From: Methanimicrococcus sp.
GTDB taxonomy: Archaea; Halobacteriota; Methanosarcinia; Methanosarcinales; Methanosarcinaceae
Length of the DNA stretch: 9,308 nucleotides
Direction of reading: 5' to 3'
Assembly (NCBI GenBank): GCA_009776675.1
Contig: WRNK01000035.1
Location: 1 to 9,308, forward strand
Positions 6,169 to 9,308 of this stretch are shown piece after piece. The notes under the pieces were generated by a model. The model worked only from the letters and a program-made list of their open reading frames with translations, was not told the origin of the DNA and did no database searches. Both the position numbers and the translations under genes were made by a program. Every line of letters begins with the position of its first letter. Within the stretch, counting starts at the first letter, position 1.

Positions 6169-6357
6169 ATTAAAGATAAATCGGCTCCGGATCCAAAAAT
6201 AAGGACCGGATGACGTAAAATGGACTTGGATTTTATCTCTAAAAACAAAAGCCCTGCTCTTTTTTCAAGGTGAAAGATATTTAAATAAGTTCTGACGCTC
6301 AAAAGATAAAAATAAGTTATGACTCAAATAAGATATTAAACAAAAAAATCGGATGAT
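6169..6357 (+). promoter_or_regulatory. Upstream region of the ApgM/ThrB2 gene with a 26-bp direct repeat
   Basis: This half of the 317-bp divergent gap holds two near-identical 26-base units at 6283-6308 and 6310-6335. Both begin aaataagtt and contain tgac and tcaaa, with a two-base shift inside. A TATA-like atatttaaat lies at 6277-6286. The second unit ends 27 bases before the ATG, so the pair overlaps the likely core promoter and could be an operator. A weak Shine-Dalgarno sequence ggatgat lies at 6351-6357. I see no gene in the gap. Confidence 0.45.
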
Positions 6358-6362
6358 AAATT

Positions 6363-7616
6363 ATGAAATATATTGTGATTATTGGTGACGGAATGGCGGA
6401 TCAGCCGATTCCAAAACTCGGCGGCAGGACAATTTTGGAGTCGGCAAAAAAGCCGAATATGGATTTTCTTGCCAAAAACGGACGCATGGGACTTGCCCAA
6501 ACTGTTCCTGACGGTTATCTCCCCGGCAGTGATGTTGCAAACATGTCTATTTTTGGCTACAACCCTGCCGAATTTTATACAGGCCGCTCACCGCTTGAAG
6601 CGCTCAGTATGGGCGTGGCTTTGCAAGGAAACGATTTGGCTTTTCGAACCAATTTAATCACAATCGGGAACCCCGACGGAACGATCGGTCCCGAACTTGA
6701 GGACGCTCATATTTTAGATTACAGCAGCGGACATGTATCATCAGAAGAAGCAAAAGAACTCATCAAAGCCATTGATGAAGCGCTTGGAACAAAACAATTC
6801 AAATTTTATCCGGGAATCAGCTATCGCCACTTGCTTGTGGCACAAGATAATTTTGGAAAAGAGTGCATTTTTACGCCGCCGCACGATGTGACAGGACAAA
6901 AAGCATCCGTACACTTTCCAAAAGGGACAGATGCCGCTTCAGAAAAGGCTGCTCAAATTTATATTGATATGATGAAAGCCTCTTTCAATATTTTAAAAGA
7001 CCATCCGGTTAACCTAAAAAGAATGAAAGAAGGAAAAATGCCCGCCAACTGTATATGGTTTTGGGGACAAGGAAATGCGCCGCAATTTAAGCCGTTTGAA
7101 CAACTTCATCATAAAACCGGCGCCGTCATATCCGCTGTTGACCTTCTCAAAGGAATCGGCATCTGCGCCGGATTGGATGTGATTGAGGTCGAAGGAGCAA
7201 CCGGCTTTTTAGATACAAATTACAAAGGAAAAACCGATGCGGCAAAAAATGCTTTGAAAACAAAAGATTTTGTCTTCATTCACATTGAGGCTCCGGATGA
7301 ATGCGGTCACCTTGGCGATTTGGACAAGAAAATGCAAGCTGTTGAAGATTTGGACTTAAAAGTTGTCGGACCGATGCTCGAATATGCCCGATCGCTGAAT
7401 GAGCCGTGCCAAATTTTAGTCATGCCGGATCATCCGACGCCTATTGCCATCAAAACACACACAAGCGATTTTGTTCCTTTTGTTCTTTATGATACGCGAG
7501 AAAAAAACGTTGACGGGATTGCCCCTTATGATGAGAACAATGCCAAAAAAGGCAGTTTCAAAACAATTTACGCACCAGATTTAATCCGAATTATGATTGA
7601 AAACGAAAAAAATTGA
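6363..7616 (+). CDS. Cofactor-independent phosphoglycerate mutase / ThrB2-type homoserine kinase family
   Basis: The 417-residue protein belongs to the alkaline-phosphatase superfamily branch containing archaeal ApgM and the proposed alternative homoserine kinase. Metal and catalytic positions are visible: GDGMAD (8-13, D9), PGSDVAN (54-60, likely nucleophile S56), YRH (154-156), PPHD (172-175), APDECGHLGD (310-319), PDHPTP (355-360) and KTHTSD (364-369). TGRSPLEA (73-80) and FRTNLITI (94-101) are also family hallmarks. As ApgM it would interconvert 3- and 2-phosphoglycerate without 2,3-bisphosphoglycerate. As ThrB2 it would phosphorylate homoserine for threonine synthesis. The divergent lysC neighbour favours considering the second; overall similarity alone cannot decide, so I give no gene symbol (apgM or thrB2 possible). 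Its last codons (IENEKN) lie within a 16-bp tandem array that continues past the stop. It is cytoplasmic. Confidence 0.9.
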   Translation: MKYIVIIGDGMADQPIPKLGGRTILESAKKPNMDFLAKNGRMGLAQTVPDGYLPGSDVANMSIFGYNPAEFYTGRSPLEALSMGVALQGNDLAFRTNLITIGNPDGTIGPELEDAHILDYSSGHVSSEEAKELIKAIDEALGTKQFKFYPGISYRHLLVAQDNFGKECIFTPPHDVTGQKASVHFPKGTDAASEKAAQIYIDMMKASFNILKDHPVNLKRMKEGKMPANCIWFWGQGNAPQFKPFEQLHHKTGAVISAVDLLKGIGICAGLDVIEVEGATGFLDTNYKGKTDAAKNALKTKDFVFIHIEAPDECGHLGDLDKKMQAVEDLDLKVVGPMLEYARSLNEPCQILVMPDHPTPIAIKTHTSDFVPFVLYDTREKNVDGIAPYDENNAKKGSFKTIYAPDLIRIMIENEKN

Positions 7617-7691
7617 AGGCAAAAAAGATCGAAAATGAAAAAGATCGAAAATGAAAAAGATCGAAAATGAAAAAGATCGAAAATGAAAAAA
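7596..7691 (+). repeat. 16-bp tandem repeat starting inside the 3' end of the ApgM/ThrB2 gene
   Basis: Six units of 16 bp lie head to tail at 7596, 7612, 7628, 7644, 7660 and 7676. Units 3-5 are identical (atcgaaaatgaaaaag) and unit 6 differs only at its last base. Units 1 and 2 are diverged. Unit 1 encodes the IENEK tail of the upstream protein, and unit 2 contains the TGA stop (7614-7616). The array therefore looks as if it grew out of the end of the coding sequence. Confidence 0.9.
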
Positions 7692-7722
7692 TTTGAAATT
7701 AGCAAAAAATAAATCGAACTGA

Positions 7723-7796
7723 AATATTAATATATCACTCCATCTTAATATTAATCTTAATGAAAACTAATTTTAATATTCCCAATAAAAAGTGAT
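7723..7796 (+). promoter_or_regulatory. Probable Hsp20 promoter with repeated AATATTAA motifs
   Basis: A TATA-like ttaatatatc lies at about 7727-7736, about 65 bp before the ATG at 7802. The 8-mer aatattaa occurs at 7723-7730 and 7747-7754 (the latter within the palindrome ttaatattaa, 7745-7754), and its reverse complement lies at 7773-7780. In such AT-rich DNA chance is possible; an operator for a heat-shock regulator is an inference. A Shine-Dalgarno sequence gtgat lies at 7792-7796, five bases before the start. Confidence 0.4.
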
Positions 7797-7801
7797 GGCA
7801 A

Positions 7802-8248
7802 ATGAATCCGTTCCAAAAAAAGCAGCCAAAAGAAAAAGAGCCCGAACACGAAGATTCGGAAAACAAATCTACGATTGACCAGATTTTTAATAAAATCGCT
7901 TCTTTTGGAAAGGGCAACAAAGAAACATTTGGCGAATTCCGGCAAACACCTTTAATGGATTTAATTGAATGTAAGGATGACATTATTTTAAAGGCGGATC
8001 TTCCGGGCGTTACTAAAAAAGATGTGACTCTTGAAGTTCAGGACCGTTTATTAACAATTCGAGCGGAATGTTTAACAGATGTTGAAGACGGAACCTACAT
8101 TCGCCGCGAAAGATTTTACAGAAAATATGAAGGATCTATCAATATTCCGGTTCCGATTAATGAGGAAAAGGCAACTGCAAAACTGGCAAATGGTGTTTTA
8201 ACGGTTTACCTCCCCAAAAGAATCGATTCAATCAATGTGGATGACTAA
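7802..8248 (+). CDS. Small heat-shock protein (Hsp20 / alpha-crystallin family)
   Basis: The 148-residue protein is a typical ATP-independent holdase that keeps unfolding proteins soluble in the cytoplasm, usually as a large oligomer. A charged, variable N-terminal region (1-45; rich in K, E and Q) is followed by the alpha-crystallin domain (about 50-140). That domain holds DDIILKADLPGVTKKDVTLE (59-78), LLTIRAE (83-89) and RRERFYRKYEGSINIPVPIN (101-120), and closes with the signature ANGVLTVYLPKR (129-140). The short C-terminal tail carries INV (144-146), matching the I-x-I/V anchor used in oligomer assembly. The length is normal. The ATG is supported by gtgat five bases upstream. It lies 56 bp before the response-regulator gene in the same direction, and a T-run between them may separate the transcripts. 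Confidence 0.95.
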   Translation: MNPFQKKQPKEKEPEHEDSENKSTIDQIFNKIASFGKGNKETFGEFRQTPLMDLIECKDDIILKADLPGVTKKDVTLEVQDRLLTIRAECLTDVEDGTYIRRERFYRKYEGSINIPVPINEEKATAKLANGVLTVYLPKRIDSINVDD

Positions 8249-8267
8249 ATGGCGTGCTTTCTCGTCA

Positions 8268-8294
8268 CTTTTTTTAAGAATGAATCAAAAAAAG
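8268..8294. terminator. Possible weak terminator between Hsp20 and the response regulator
   Basis: A C followed by seven T (8268-8275) is mirrored by seven A and G (8287-8294), an 8-bp A/T-rich inverted repeat with an 11-base loop. The T-run alone could end Hsp20 transcripts. The right arm overlaps the ribosome site (gagg, 8294-8297) of the next gene, so the hairpin might also mask it. The stem is weak. Confidence 0.35.
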
Positions 8295-8304
8295 AGGAAA
8301 TATT

Positions 8305-8673
8305 TTGAAAAAAATTCTTCTGATAGAAGATGATATGCTCAGTTCCGAACTCGTCATAGATATTTTAGAGATGAACGGCTGTGAAGTAAAATGGGCAACG
8401 GACGGACAAGAAGCTCTTGCCCTTTTAGACAAAGAATCTTTTGACTTGATTTTGGCAGATATTCATATGCCGAGAATGAACGGAATCGAGTTCATTCAAG
8501 AAATCCGAAAAAAATCAACAGCTCCGGCAAAATATATCATTGCAATGACAGCAGATATCGCAACAAAAGACGGCAAAAAATTCCAAGATATCGGTTATGA
8601 CGGGCATATCCAAAAACCGTTTAAATTGAATGATTTCAAAGCATACATCAACGCTTTACTTAAAGACGAATGA
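8305..8673 (+). CDS. Single-domain response regulator (CheY-like receiver)
   Basis: The 122-residue product is a stand-alone receiver domain that accepts phosphate from a histidine kinase. The acidic pocket is E8-D9-D10 (IEDD), the phosphoacceptor is D52 in LADIHMP, the switch threonine is T82 in AMTAD, and the conserved lysine is K104 in QKPF. There is no output domain, so it probably acts by protein contact, as a phosphorelay step or a CheY-type signal. No kinase gene is visible in the window. It starts at TTG (8305), with gagg seven bases upstream; no in-frame ATG precedes the conserved KKILLIEDD strand. The nearest neighbours are Hsp20 (upstream, same strand) and a TauE-like permease gene downstream, separated by a 247-bp gap with repeats, so an operon is doubtful. 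Confidence 0.93.
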   Translation: MKKILLIEDDMLSSELVIDILEMNGCEVKWATDGQEALALLDKESFDLILADIHMPRMNGIEFIQEIRKKSTAPAKYIIAMTADIATKDGKKFQDIGYDGHIQKPFKLNDFKAYINALLKDE

Positions 8674-8750
8674 AAAAACATTTGTTTGAAGCATGACAAA
8701 TAGCAAACGGATTTTCTAAATCGGCTGAAATGGATCAGAAGAATCTGAAA

Positions 8751-8900
8751 ACTTAAAAAACGAAAAGTTGAAGCAATCCAAAACTTTTAAAACTGAATTA
8801 TGTTTCTGAAAGTAACCTTAAAAAACGAAAAGTTAAAGCAATCCAAAACCTTAAAAAATGAAAAATTGAAGCAATCCAAAACCTTAAAAGACAAAAAGCT
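8751..8900. repeat. 33-bp tandem repeat block upstream of the TauE/SafE-like gene
   Basis: Strong copies lie at 8751-8783, 8816-8848 and 8849-8881, sharing cttaaaaaa, a gaaaa-rich middle and gcaatccaaaa. A partial fourth copy begins at 8882. The stretch 8784-8815 is 32 bases long and looks like a decayed unit in register. Thirty-three bases equals eleven codons, but the best frame (LKKRKVEAIQN) meets stops in the block and has no start, so it is probably non-coding now. The block ends about 20 bp before the next gene and must include or adjoin its promoter. Confidence 0.85.
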
Positions 8901-8920
8901 AATTTTAAAAATGTGAGAGA

Positions 8921-9308
8921 ATGGATGGATTGACCCTCTTAATTATTTTTTGCATTCTGCTTATCGGAGGTGCCGCCGCCGGAACCTTCGCCGGATTTCT
9001 CGGTATCGGCGGCGCATTTTTGCTGATCCCGTTCCAATTATACATATTAACAGAACTGGGATATCCACCGGACATCTCCATGAAAACAGCCGTTGCAACA
9101 ACACTATGTTTTACATTTCCGATCGCTTTTAACAGCGCTTATACTCATTCTAAAAAAGGAACGATCCTTTGGGAAAAAGCTGTCATTATCGGAATGAGCG
9201 GATTTATTTTTTCATTTCTCGGTTCTTATATTGCCACTTTATTATCCGCCGCATACCTTTGTATTATTTTCGGAGCGATTGTTTTGGCAGCTTCCTTAAA
9301 AATAACAT
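8921..9308 (+). CDS. TauE/SafE-family (DUF81) membrane permease, 5' part only
   Basis: An open frame runs from ATG 8921 to the window edge (129 codons, no stop). The N-terminus is a membrane segment (LTLLIIFCILLIGGAAAG, about 4-21) followed by the family's glycine-rich motif GFLGIGGAFLLIP (25-37). Further along are KTAVATTLCF, a HSKKGTILWEKA loop and a second and third hydrophobic stretch (VIIGMSGFIFSFLGSYIATL and LCIIFGAIVLAAS). Such proteins usually have about 250-270 residues with 7-9 membrane helices and export or import sulfite, sulfoacetate or other organic anions; the substrate here is unknown. The start is chosen because gtgag lies three bases before it and the protein motif follows at the expected distance. 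The remaining C-terminal half lies outside the window. Confidence 0.9.
   Translation, partial: MDGLTLLIIFCILLIGGAAAGTFAGFLGIGGAFLLIPFQLYILTELGYPPDISMKTAVATTLCFTFPIAFNSAYTHSKKGTILWEKAVIIGMSGFIFSFLGSYIATLLSAAYLCIIFGAIVLAASLKIT

Noticed and set aside
7735..7983. Minus-strand open frames overlapping the Hsp20 start
   Set aside because: They are antisense to a clear Hsp20 gene, have no ribosome site and show no protein family features.
8751..8900. Possible CRISPR array
   Set aside because: The units follow each other directly without unique spacers, and no cas genes are nearby. The same holds for the 13-bp and 16-bp arrays.

Overview
The window looks like chromosomal DNA of an AT-rich methanogenic archaeon of the Methanosarcinales, possibly close to Methanimicrococcus (inference; the genus is a guess). 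Supporting signs are archaeal Shine-Dalgarno motifs (GAGGTGA, GGAGAGG), a tRNA-Gln without encoded CCA, a FilR1/DUF1724-type winged-helix regulator typical of methanogens, a probable DUF1894 archaeal protein, a Methanosarcina-like Bro-N protein, and TATA-like boxes with oligo-T terminators. None of the ten gene ends visible in the window uses TAG; seven use TAA and three use TGA.

Layout. Positions 1-104 are a 13-bp tandem repeat running into the window, followed by a PPOX/flavin-reductase-like gene (160-561) with its own terminator. A Bro-N gene truncated at its 3' end (803-1246) runs convergently into a FilR1-type regulator on the minus strand (1230-2024). That regulator is interrupted by one in-frame TAG while the reading frame continues intact on both sides. 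An AT-rich gene-poor stretch (2025-2645) leads to tRNA-Gln(UUG), then a small lipoprotein gene (2850-3182) with a hairpin terminator. On the minus strand follow a small DUF1894-like gene (3238-3537), purM (AIR synthase) and lysC (aspartate kinase), probably transcribed lysC-purM with a hairpin exactly at the purM stop. A 317-bp divergent intergenic region with two different sets of direct repeats separates lysC from a plus-strand ApgM/ThrB2-family gene (6363-7616). A 16-bp tandem array begins inside the last codons of that gene. Then come an Hsp20 gene, a single-domain response regulator, a 33-bp tandem repeat block, and the 5' end of a TauE/SafE-family permease cut by the window edge.

How the genes relate. 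lysC feeds aspartate into the threonine, methionine and lysine branches. The divergent ApgM/ThrB2 gene could be either a glycolytic/gluconeogenic phosphoglycerate mutase or the alternative homoserine kinase of the same pathway, and the location favours considering the second. purM belongs to purine synthesis. Hsp20, the response regulator and the permease look like independent stress, signalling and transport genes.

The most interesting point is the amber codon inside the regulator. In pyrrolysine-using methanogens UAG can be read as an amino acid, so this may be a full-length 264-residue regulator whose production depends on amber decoding. Alternatives are reinitiation (an ATG lies 6 nt after the stop) or a simple nonsense mutation. 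No pyl genes are in this window, so the pyrrolysine reading is inference.
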